In this document: positions 7,870 to 13,788 of the stretch, piece by piece
Position numbering within the stretch: the stretch's first letter is position 1
How the letters are laid out: every line of letters starts with the position of its first letter
From: JAKOQB01 sp036824465
GTDB taxonomy: Bacteria > Pseudomonadota > Gammaproteobacteria > Burkholderiales > Burkholderiaceae_F
DNA: 13,788 nt
Assembly (NCBI GenBank): GCA_036824465.1
Contig: DAITAC010000105.1
Location: forward strand, 1 to 13,788
Direction of reading: 5' to 3'
The notes under the pieces: model-generated
What the model saw: the letters and a program-made list of their open reading frames with translations, nothing else
Told to the model about the DNA's origin: nothing
The model's database searches: none
Program-made: the position numbers and the translations under genes

Positions 7870-9088
7870 GCTGTAGGGACTCTGAAGGGACTTTTGTCAC
7901 ACGTGCCAAGCGCCGGGTTGCGCGCGGGTCTTCAATCGTCCGATTCCGCGCTTCCAGCGACAACATCTGCAAGGACGCATTGACCCGTCCCGAATCATCG
8001 CGGATCAGTTCCAACGCGTCGCGCAGTTCGCGAACCTGAGCGGCTGAATAATGTGCTGTCATGCCTTGCCGCCTGTGCCACAGGATGTCGGCGATCGTCG
8101 ACTCGGGAACGCCAGCCTCGCGCAGCCGCATGCCCACGGTATGACGAAGATCGTGGACGTGCAGGTCGAAGAACCCGGCCTTCTTGCGGCCGTTATGCCA
8201 CGCGGTGTTGTTCATCGTCGTCACCGGCTTGAATGCCATGGCCGGTTCCTGGCTGAAGTTCTTCGTACGCTCGCGACGCCACGCGAAGACGAACTCCGCA
8301 TGCTGCCCCCGGACATCATCGAGGATTCGCTGCGCGACCGAGTTGCACACAACGTACGCGAGGGATCTTCGTCCCTTCACATAATGTCGCGGCACCTCGA
8401 AAACGCTGATGGTCTCTTCCCCGAGTTTCACCTTCAGTTCCCAATCCCAGCGCAGATTCACGACGACGTTGTCCCGAATGCCCGTGTTGAGCATAAAGAG
8501 CGCCATCCTCGCCAGATGCGCCGGCAAGACAGGGAGCAGCCTGCGCTGCTCTTCCCAGCTGATCGGGCGGGGCTCACGTTGATGACCGAGTAGCGGCAAC
8601 AATGTCAGCAGCGGCGCCTGGCCAAGCACTGGTGCCGTTCTGCCATCACCAAGATCAACGCGCCACTTTCGTGCCGCGAGATTCAGAATGTGACGAACAA
8701 CGCTCAGAGCAAGGTTGATAGTCTTGTGCGCTTTGCCTTCGTCCAGCCGCTTGTCCACGAATCGCTGCAACGTGCCATCGTGTATCTGGTCAAGCGTGAG
8801 ATGCCCGATCAACTCCACGATCGGCTCCAGCAAGGTCGCTTCCGTCTTGAGGCTGACTTTCCCCAGCCGCTCCTGCTCGATCAGATATCGCGCGGCAGCT
8901 TCCGACAGCGTCAGGGTCCTTTCCTTGATCGGACCCTGAGCCTGGATTTCCGCCATTCTCGCTAAGAGGGAGAACTGCGCGTCCTGATGCGAGCCATGAC
9001 GACTTTGAATGCGTTCGCCTCGGAAGACCTTGTCGACCCGCCATTGCCCACTTCTTGCGTCAAAGTAGACGCCTTGCTGACGGCCCAT
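7853..9088 (-). CDS. Tyrosine-type site-specific integrase (tRNA-Arg element)
   Basis: Integrase expected to catalyse insertion and excision at the tRNA-Arg 3' end. The 411-residue product has an N-terminal region rich in basic residues (about 1-55), a core-binding SAM-like domain (about 58-145), and a C-terminal catalytic domain with the full active-site set: Arg205 in NTGIRDNVVVNLRW, Lys238 in HYVKGRRS, His312 and Arg315 in VHDLRHT, His338 in ILWHRRQG and nucleophile Tyr347 in TAHYS. The sequence after Arg205 (DNVV) departs from the usual RxSEL pattern but keeps the Arg. ATG at 9088 is preceded by AAGGAG with 7-nt spacing. It is last in a three-gene minus-strand module, with its 5' 127 bp inside the HTH gene in another frame. 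It reads towards the tRNA, and its stop codon lies in the tRNA terminator hairpin. It appears intact. Confidence 0.93.
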   Translation of the reverse strand: MGRQQGVYFDARSGQWRVDKVFRGERIQSRHGSHQDAQFSLLARMAEIQAQGPIKERTLTLSEAAARYLIEQERLGKVSLKTEATLLEPIVELIGHLTLDQIHDGTLQRFVDKRLDEGKAHKTINLALSVVRHILNLAARKWRVDLGDGRTAPVLGQAPLLTLLPLLGHQREPRPISWEEQRRLLPVLPAHLARMALFMLNTGIRDNVVVNLRWDWELKVKLGEETISVFEVPRHYVKGRRSLAYVVCNSVAQRILDDVRGQHAEFVFAWRRERTKNFSQEPAMAFKPVTTMNNTAWHNGRKKAGFFDLHVHDLRHTVGMRLREAGVPESTIADILWHRRQGMTAHYSAAQVRELRDALELIRDDSGRVNASLQMLSLEARNRTIEDPRATRRLARVTKVPSESLQQRKRA

Positions 9089-9387
9089 TGTCTATCTCCT
9101 TTCCTGGGTTGCGAGGGCCGCCCGTCCATCGACAATGTTACGACGTCCGGTGGCGACGACGGGATGGAACTGTTTCCGATCGGTACATTCCTATCGCGAG
9201 TGGAGTGGTTCTCCTTCAGGCGGTTGAAAAGGTCGTCAAGGTCGAGCCGGTCGTACAGGACCGAAGTGCCCAGACGAATCGGCGTCAACTGTTGTTTAAG
9301 CGAGTTCCACACGCGACGGCGGACGCCCAGATAAACCATCGCCGATCCCGAGTTCATGGCGCGCGGGGCGAATTCTTCAGCGCTCAT
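8962..9387 (-). CDS. Small excisionase-like helix-turn-helix protein, overlaps both neighbours
   Basis: The 141-residue product contains at residues 15-58 a pattern resembling the MerR/AlpA/Xis-type winged helix (HTH_17-like): a helix-turn-helix around SAMVYLGVRRRVWNSLKQQL, then an IRLGTSVLYDRLDLDDLF wing. This would suit a recombination directionality factor or element regulator; that is inference from motif shape and position. ATG at 9387 overlaps the stop of the upstream recombinase (ATGA at 9384-9387), implying translational coupling. The gene then runs 127 bp into the integrase gene in a different frame, and the integrase Shine-Dalgarno falls within it. The C-terminal third is low in hydrophobics (SQPRKGDRQW..., GGSTRSSEANAF...). 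Whether the overlapping tail is truly selected cannot be told here; the N-terminal HTH part is the secure portion. Confidence 0.68.
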   Translation of the reverse strand: MSAEEFAPRAMNSGSAMVYLGVRRRVWNSLKQQLTPIRLGTSVLYDRLDLDDLFNRLKENHSTRDRNVPIGNSSIPSSPPDVVTLSMDGRPSQPRKGDRQWAVSKASTLTQEVGNGGSTRSSEANAFKVVMARIRTRSSPS

Positions 9388-10514
9388 TCGAAGCCCTCCG
9401 TTCCGGTCTCTGGCTCCGGACCGGGCGCAGGCGGCACCGATATCGAGCGCCCGGAGCCGGCGCGCGGGACTGCGCCGACGTAAGCTCCTGCGATCTGTTT
9501 GCGTGCGTGGCCAAGATCCTCGGCCACTGAAAGGCGCGCCTGCGTATCGAGTGACGGATCGATTTCTTCCCCGCCACGAACTGGCGCAGCTGTACCCGTG
9601 ATGGCCTCGTACTTGGCGCACGCATACGTGTGCCGCAGGCCGTGCGCAGTGGCGCCGATCATGGCGCGCGTGATTCCAGCTGACTCACAGACGTAATAGA
9701 AGCGCCGGTAGTTGGACCGCATGTCGCGCGCAGGGTCGGCGAGGAAGCCCTCCTGGGTCTTCATGAGCGCTTTCGCGGCGGCAAGCGCTTCGCGCTGCGC
9801 ATCGGTTTCGATCCGAACCTGCCGCTTGCGTCCCCCTTTGGTCCCACGGAAGAAGGTGACGGCCTCCTCGCCCGCGTCCTTGTGCGGCCGGAACATGATC
9901 GACTCTTTCACACGCGCGCCGAAGGTCACCTGCAGGCGCATTTCGGCGCCCACCCACGGATCGCGCGCCGCAACGCGCGCAATCGTGGCCTCGATATCGA
10001 CGTTGTCGCGCTTCCAGGTCTTGTCCTCGAGCGCCACGGCGCTGCGCCGGACCAGTGCCGGATCGCCCGCATACTCCTCCGTGGGCCGCACCATGCCGCG
10101 CTTGCCGATCCACAACTCGAACACACGCAGGTGGGAAAGGTACTTCTGGATCGTTGCCGGCGAGAGGCCGGCTTCGACCCAGCGCTTGAACGCCCACCGG
10201 ATATGTCGATCGCCGAGTTGGCGGGGGTCGATGCGATAGGACTTCTCCTGGTCCCGCCTCAGCTCCTTGAAGAACCGGAACAGGAATTCTTTCCTGTCAT
10301 CCTGCGTCTTGTATGAAACGATTTTCTCGAACGAGAAATTCATCTGGTTGTACCGATCGCACAGCATGATCAGGACGGGATTCCAATCCTGCTGCTTGAT
10401 CGGGATGCCGGGCAGCGACATCGCGTTGGACAGGGGAAGGGAAAAGGCAGGTGCCAATCGGACGTAGCCGGGCCTGCCTTTGATGGGCTTACCAACTGCA
10501 ATAGGCGAGTACAT
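9384..10514 (-). CDS. Second tyrosine recombinase (phage-integrase-like domain protein)
   Basis: A tyrosine recombinase of a different subfamily from the tRNA-proximal integrase. In the 376-residue product the N-terminal half carries a SAM-like DNA-binding region (about 75-145, including RWAFKRWVEAGLSPATIQKYLSHLRVFELW). The catalytic domain keeps every active-site residue: Arg201 in TFGARVKES, Lys226 in GTKGGRKRQV, His291 and Arg294 in AHGLRHTYA, His336 in DLGHARKQ and nucleophile Tyr345 in AGAYVG. ATG at 10514 is chosen because GGAGAG lies about 5 nt upstream. The frame stays open to 10931, but the extra 139 residues are not protein-like. It is first in the module and is coupled to the HTH gene by ATGA. 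Its role alongside a complete integrase (for example another att site, or accessory strand exchange) is unknown. Confidence 0.9.
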   Translation of the reverse strand: MYSPIAVGKPIKGRPGYVRLAPAFSLPLSNAMSLPGIPIKQQDWNPVLIMLCDRYNQMNFSFEKIVSYKTQDDRKEFLFRFFKELRRDQEKSYRIDPRQLGDRHIRWAFKRWVEAGLSPATIQKYLSHLRVFELWIGKRGMVRPTEEYAGDPALVRRSAVALEDKTWKRDNVDIEATIARVAARDPWVGAEMRLQVTFGARVKESIMFRPHKDAGEEAVTFFRGTKGGRKRQVRIETDAQREALAAAKALMKTQEGFLADPARDMRSNYRRFYYVCESAGITRAMIGATAHGLRHTYACAKYEAITGTAAPVRGGEEIDPSLDTQARLSVAEDLGHARKQIAGAYVGAVPRAGSGRSISVPPAPGPEPETGTEGFE

Positions 10515-10541
10515 GCGTGCTCTCCACAACTTGCCCGGCAA

Positions 10542-10566
10542 CAGTACGGGCCAGGACCTGGTACTG
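10542..10566. repeat. Imperfect 25-bp palindrome just upstream of the second recombinase
   Basis: CAGTA (10542-10546) and CCAGG (10551-10555) are mirrored by CCTGG (10557-10561) and TACTG (10562-10566) around a central A, with a CGGG bulge on the left arm. It lies 28-52 bp before the start of the recombinase module, in the position of an operator or a recombinase-binding site. The function is inferred from position only. Confidence 0.5.
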
Positions 10567-11880
10567 CCCGTGCGCTCGGTCCGTGGCGCAGGGGAGGGTG
10601 GAGTCATCGATCGCACATCGCACGACTCCGCTCGCGATGCGGTTTGCCCAGGTTTTCGCCGAAGCGATAGGTATCCGTAAAAACGCACAGTCCGCACCGC
10701 AGCTCGTTTCAAAGCCACAGCACGCCCATTGGGAGGGCGGCGAACGTCAGGCGTCGCCGTACTGTCGGGGCACATGCCCCCAACGTCATGGATCTTTGAT
10801 GCCCGGCAGCTCCAGGGCAGCGTCGCTACCACCGCGACGCATAGAGCTGATCGATCCTCGGTCGTCGTCCCCTTCCAGAGAAGACGCGACGGCCTCAAGG
10901 GCCCGGTCGACAGGGCTTGCAAGTTCCGCACAGCGCAAGCGGCGCGGAATGGCGCTGATACTTCTTCAGGACCGGTCTGGCCGGTCAGCAGGATCCCTCA
11001 GATGGAGATCGCTGCTCCTTGAACGCTGTGGTCGATCTGATCGGCCAATCAGCCAGTGATGCCTCTTAAGGGTTGGGCGCCCTTCCACTACGATCTCGAT
11101 GATCACCGGTGTGGAGCCGGCTGTTGCTGGCGGAATTTTGCTCACGCATTTCGCGTCACGTCAAGAGGATGTCGCGCCGAACAGGAAATCGCGGCGCCTC
11201 GCGACGCGAAGTACGGGTAGCAGTCGTCGCAAGCGGGTTGCTTGCATGCAAAAGTGTGCGCATTTCGCTACGTGCAGTGTCGCTCTGCGAGTTCTGGACC
11301 ACCACTGCTCGCGAGCGGTCGGCACCCTGCGTCTGCGCTGCGGTTCGTTTCATTCATATGATCGACATCGGACGCAGAGATGCCAGGCTCGCGCAATGGC
11401 GCGCCTTCTTCGACTGCGTTTTGATTTCTTCGTTGTGGGTGCCAAGCGGAACAGCCAATCCCACAACGCCGGCTGGAGCACCGCGTCGATCGAAAAGTAT
11501 CGACGGCATTGCGGCGGGGCTTCACTCGCCCGCGGCGCTGAAGCAAGTCGAGACTCGAATGATCCGAGCGCTCGCCGAGTGAATACTGGGCGAGGGACTC
11601 ACTCATATTGCTGTGCGGACTCGTGGGCCACGATCATGCTGGCGTGGTTTCTCGAAGGAAAGACTCTCCTTGCCTTTGGCCTGAACGGCCTTAGAAGTTC
11701 GCGGTCACGGTCCCGCGGCTCAATTGAATCTAGGGCGCGAATCAGCTGTTCGACCGCGCCTTGTCTGCAAGCTGTTGGGGCTGAGTGCTCCGCGCGTCTC
11801 TTGGCCTCTGGGCGCAGGGAGAATTCAACAGCCGCTGAGCACTTGGGGTTTGTCTGCATGCCTGACGCCCGGCGTTTGCC
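10567..11880. other. Gene-poor stretch, about 1.3 kb, no convincing gene
   Basis: Open frames of up to about 260 codons occur on both strands here, but their translations are rich in Arg and Ser, lack domains or ordered hydrophobic patterns, and have no good ribosome-binding site, so I do not call a gene. Visible structure: a GGGGCA/TGCCCC hairpin at 10767-10780, GACCGG/CCGGTC at 10970-10986, a 7-bp stem CGTCGAT/ATCGACG at 11484-11505, the 10-bp perfect palindrome CGAGCGCTCG at 11565-11574, and interleaved repeats at 11571-11604. The promoter of the recombinase module should lie at the left end, although no clear hexamers were found. The rest may be decayed DNA, an untranslated RNA, or recombination-site DNA. 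Confidence 0.6.
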
Positions 11881-11888
11881 GTAACCTG

Positions 11889-11913
11889 TATAATCACATC
11901 AATTACATCAATC
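11889..11913 (+). promoter_or_regulatory. -10 box and tandem 9-bp repeat before the toxin-antitoxin operon
   Basis: A consensus TATAAT lies at 11889-11894, with no convincing -35 at the usual distance. Directly downstream, ACATCAATT (11896-11904) is followed without a gap by ACATCAATC (11905-11913). A tandem repeat between the -10 box and the antitoxin start is where an autoregulatory Phd-type antitoxin, or its complex with the toxin, could bind. The operator role is inference. Confidence 0.55.
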
Positions 11914-11932
11914 CATAGACATGGAGATTGCC

Positions 11933-12232
11933 ATGGTCCGTGAAGCGCCTGCGATGACCGTCCGCCAGAACCTGGGAGAGTTGCTCAATGAAGTGCAGTA
12001 CCGCGGCGACTCGGTGCTGATCACCAAGGGTGGCAAGCCGGTTGCAGCCATTGTCGACATCGCCCTGTACGAAAATATCCGGCGAATGCGCGAGGACTTC
12101 GATAAGCTCTGCGCGGAACTGGTCGAGGCGGGCAAGTCGTTGACCGACGCCGACATCGATGCGGCGGTGAAGGTTTCGCGCCGGCGTGTACGGGCCGCGC
12201 GAGCGCAACGGCGCCCCACGGCAAAGGGCTGA
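11933..12232 (+). CDS. Antitoxin, Phd/YefM family
   Basis: Antitoxin predicted to neutralise the PIN-domain ribonuclease encoded downstream and to repress the operon. The 99-residue product shows the Phd/YefM N-terminal DNA-binding and dimerisation fold pattern: TVRQNLGELLNEVQYRGDSVLITKGG, then KPVAAIVD. This is followed by a helical, charged C-terminus ending in an Arg/Lys-rich tail that probably wraps the toxin. ATG at 11933 is preferred to ATG at 11921, because GGAG lies 6 nt before 11933 while the earlier ATG has no Shine-Dalgarno; the earlier start would add four residues (MEIA). It ends 20 nt before the toxin gene, the usual order and spacing for a type II pair. The promoter and a tandem repeat lie just upstream. 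Confidence 0.88.
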   Translation: MVREAPAMTVRQNLGELLNEVQYRGDSVLITKGGKPVAAIVDIALYENIRRMREDFDKLCAELVEAGKSLTDADIDAAVKVSRRRVRAARAQRRPTAKG

Positions 12233-12252
12233 ACCGCAGGGGCGCGCCGACC

Positions 12253-12663
12253 GTGTTGCGCGTGGTTTTGGACACCAACGTCATCCTGTCCGGCCTGCTC
12301 AGGCCGGACGGAACGCCGGGACGCATCCTCTCCGCATGGCGGGGCGCCCACTTCCGGCTGGTGTTGTCCGAGTTCATGCTGGCCGAAATCGAGGACGTGC
12401 TGGGCAGGGGCAAGATCGGCCGCGCGCTCGGCTGGTCGCAGGAAAAGATCGGTCGCTTCATGGTCGAACTGCGCGCCTTCTGCGAAGTCGTCGAGCCCGC
12501 GGACGTCGCAATCGAGTATCCGAGAGATCCCGACGACATTCCGGTGCTGGGCACCCTCATAGGTTCCGGCGCCGACGTGCTGGTCACGGGCGATGGGGAT
12601 CTGTTGGCGCTGCGCGCTCAGTACCCGATCCAGACGCCTGCCGAATTCGCGCAAAGGGTCTAG
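12253..12663 (+). CDS. PIN-domain toxin (putative ribonuclease of type II toxin-antitoxin system)
   Basis: Predicted Mg-dependent endoribonuclease of the PIN fold, resembling the COG1569 group of putative toxin components. The 136-residue product, a normal length, begins directly with the first PIN strand (VVLDTNVILSGLL). The acidic active-site residues are present: Asp7, Glu45 in MLAEIEDVL, Asp94/Asp95 in RDPDDIPVL, and Asp114/Asp116 in LVTGDGDLL. The start is GTG at 12253, with an AGGGG about 11 nt upstream giving only a weak ribosome-binding site. That would fit lower synthesis of toxin than antitoxin. It is co-oriented 20 nt after the Phd-like antitoxin. It looks intact. RNA target is unknown. 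Confidence 0.9.
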   Translation: MLRVVLDTNVILSGLLRPDGTPGRILSAWRGAHFRLVLSEFMLAEIEDVLGRGKIGRALGWSQEKIGRFMVELRAFCEVVEPADVAIEYPRDPDDIPVLGTLIGSGADVLVTGDGDLLALRAQYPIQTPAEFAQRV

Positions 12664-13373
12664 CGGCGCACCAGCTCGGCAACGATGCCCTGCATCGTCC
12701 GTTCCGGCTGGCACACGCTCTGGGTCACCAGCGCCGTTCGGCGTGAGATCGCACCAGTCGTTGTTCGGTGACCGTCGGCCTCCTCGGCCCCTGCACGCTG
12801 CCGGGCTAGACGCTTGCGGACAACGAGATCGCGATGGTCACGGCTGCCAAATAAACTCTTGGAGACCAAGTCTTGATTGTGTGCGCGTGGCCATTGAGTC
12901 GATGCGAAGTCGTGCTGCTGCGCGTCGCATTAATCTTCCGAGATCCTTTCCGACGCGGATGCTCCTCTCGACAGATCCTGACTTCCTGCTACCTCTAGTT
13001 CCGGCTGGAGTCTTCCGATTGAAGCTACGCCGATGCCGCGTGCCCGGCGTCAACTATCTTGAGCGCGCATTGCCAGAGCGCCGCGAAGCGCTGCAAGCGT
13101 TATCCACGGCCGGCCGGCGTGGTCGCGTCATTCGAACACGACGACGACCGGCGGTCGGTAACGCGTAATGTTTCAGTGCGCGATGGTTCTTCCTGCTTTT
13201 GTTTAAGCGCGCCAGCGCCGCGCGAATTGATCTGTTCGAGAATCGCTCTTGGCGGCCGATCAACATCTTGTGGTGTTCCGATCCATGTCTTGTATCAACC
13301 GACCTCGAAGAATCGATTTTGGGGCTCCTACGCGAGCCGCCCGCGGCGCAGCCGAGACGTTTCGACGGTCAGT
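12664..13373. other. Gene-poor stretch, about 0.7 kb, no convincing gene
   Basis: Open frames on both strands here give Arg/Ser-rich translations without domains or ribosome-binding sites. A 69-codon minus-strand frame (12660-12869) is uninterrupted, but I do not recognise it. A GC-rich hairpin CCACG/CGTGG is at 13104-13122. Since istB debris follows, this may be decayed mobile-element DNA, but no istA or terminal inverted repeat could be identified. Confidence 0.55.
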
Positions 13374-13700
13374 TCATGGCTTGGAAGCTGCGCTACGTTG
13401 CCGGCGAGTCGGCAACGCAGCGCGGCGTCTTTAGCTATCCACGTTCATCTCCAGGATCGTCGCGTGATGCCCGAGGCGGTCCACGGTGGCCGCCGTCATG
13501 GCCTTGGCGGGGAACAGCTGGTCACATTCCGAGAACGGCGCGTTGGCCGTGATGGCGATGCTCTTGCGCTCGTAGCGTTCGGCGATCAATTCGAACAGCA
13601 CCTAGGTTTCGGCCTGGTCATGCCGCGCATAGCTTAGGTCGTCAAGGACGAGCAGATCGAAGCGATCGAGCTTGGCCAGTTCGGCGGGCACTTTCGACGA
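13374..13700 (-). pseudogene. istB: istB fragment (IS21-family transposition helper ATPase), truncated and with two stops
   Basis: Read from about 13691 down on the minus strand, this gives the C-terminal part of IstB: AELAKLDRFDLLVLDDLSYA (including the Walker B strand), then DQAET, VLFELIAERYERKSIAITAN, APFSECDQLFPAKAMTAATV and DRLGHHATILEMNVDS, ending RRRAALPTRRQRSAASKP. A TAG interrupts the frame at 13602-13604 and a TAA at 13431-13433, at the position where the family has Tyr (SYRRRAAL). The likely original stop is TGA at 13374-13376. About 105 of roughly 250 codons remain: the Walker A half is missing, although 88 bp of window remain, so this is a real truncation and not a window-edge effect. 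No istA is seen. The 5' breakpoint is placed only approximately at 13690-13715. It is not functional. Confidence 0.88.
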
Positions 13701-13764
13701 GGGAAGTCTGTCCGATTCTATGGACGACAACTTTTCGCATCGGCGGCGTTGCCGGGCAGCATTT

Positions 13765-13776
13765 TTGTATATACAA
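13765..13776. promoter_or_regulatory. Perfect 12-bp palindrome TTGTATATACAA
   Basis: A perfect AT-rich palindrome stands in GC-rich surroundings, just outside the istB breakpoint and 12 bp from the window end. TTGTATACAA-like palindromes are typical operators of GntR-family (FCD) regulators, although the centre here is two bases longer. It could serve a gene to the right, outside the window. Function is not demonstrated. Confidence 0.4.
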
Positions 13777-13788
13777 TAACTCGGCGCG

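Noticed and set aside
10515..10931. Open upstream extension of the second recombinase frame (139 codons)
   Set aside because: The residues are Arg/Ser/Pro-rich without domain character, and a good Shine-Dalgarno supports the start at 10514.
11099..11884. 261-codon + strand open frame in the gene-poor region
   Set aside because: Composition is Arg/Ser/Cys-rich with no recognisable motif or ribosome-binding site, and overlapping frames on both strands look equally plausible; likely chance in GC-rich DNA.
12240..12250. GGGCGCGCC shared with the tRNA-Arg 3' end, considered as a second att copy
   Set aside because: Only 9 bp of GC-rich match, lying between antitoxin and toxin genes; the T-arm sequence is absent.
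12660..12869. 69-codon minus-strand open frame after the PIN toxin
   Set aside because: No recognised family and no ribosome-binding site identified; too short to call without homology.
13100..13108. TTATCCACG, 8 of 9 to a DnaA box
   Set aside because: A single copy with no companion boxes, AT-rich unwinding region or replication gene; expected by chance.

Overview
The window looks like chromosomal DNA of a high-GC betaproteobacterium, probably Burkholderiales. The grounds are the GC-rich codon use, a Bug/TctC-type solute-binding protein (a family greatly expanded in that order), and a FadD and NAD-type malic enzyme of proteobacterial type. This placement is inference from gene content; no rRNA is present.

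Bases 1 to about 7813 are ordinary, tightly packed chromosomal metabolism. A polar amino-acid ABC transporter permease and its ATPase (+ strand, ATGA overlap) run convergently into a two-gene minus-strand unit: a formylglycine-type sulfatase followed, 18 nt later, by a tripartite-tricarboxylate-type periplasmic binding protein. Divergent from the sulfatase, on the + strand, lie an NAD-dependent malic enzyme and then a long-chain acyl-CoA synthetase (FadD), 46 nt apart. A tRNA-Arg(ACG) with its own -10 box follows.

From about 7814 to the right-hand edge the DNA has the character of an integrated element or genomic island with its boundary at the 3' end of tRNA-Arg. A tyrosine integrase reads towards the tRNA. 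Upstream of it, in the same direction, are a small excisionase-like helix-turn-helix protein and a second, different tyrosine recombinase. The recombinase and HTH genes overlap by ATGA, and the HTH gene overlaps the integrase by 127 bp in another frame. Beyond this module come about 1.4 kb without a convincing gene but with several inverted repeats, then a Phd/YefM-like antitoxin and PIN-domain toxin pair, then about 0.7 kb of gene-poor DNA. The window ends with a 5'-truncated IS21-family istB pseudogene carrying two in-frame stop codons and a perfect 12-bp palindrome. No second copy of the tRNA end was found, so the far boundary of the element is probably outside the window.

Several gene starts given here differ from the longest open frame because a Shine-Dalgarno sequence or family alignment favours an internal start: the binding protein (2619), sulfatase (4038), FadD (5966), second recombinase (10514) and antitoxin (11933). 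The most unusual content is the recombinase / HTH / integrase module and the large gene-poor stretch next to it. I see no complete new defence or biosynthetic system that I could defend from sequence alone.
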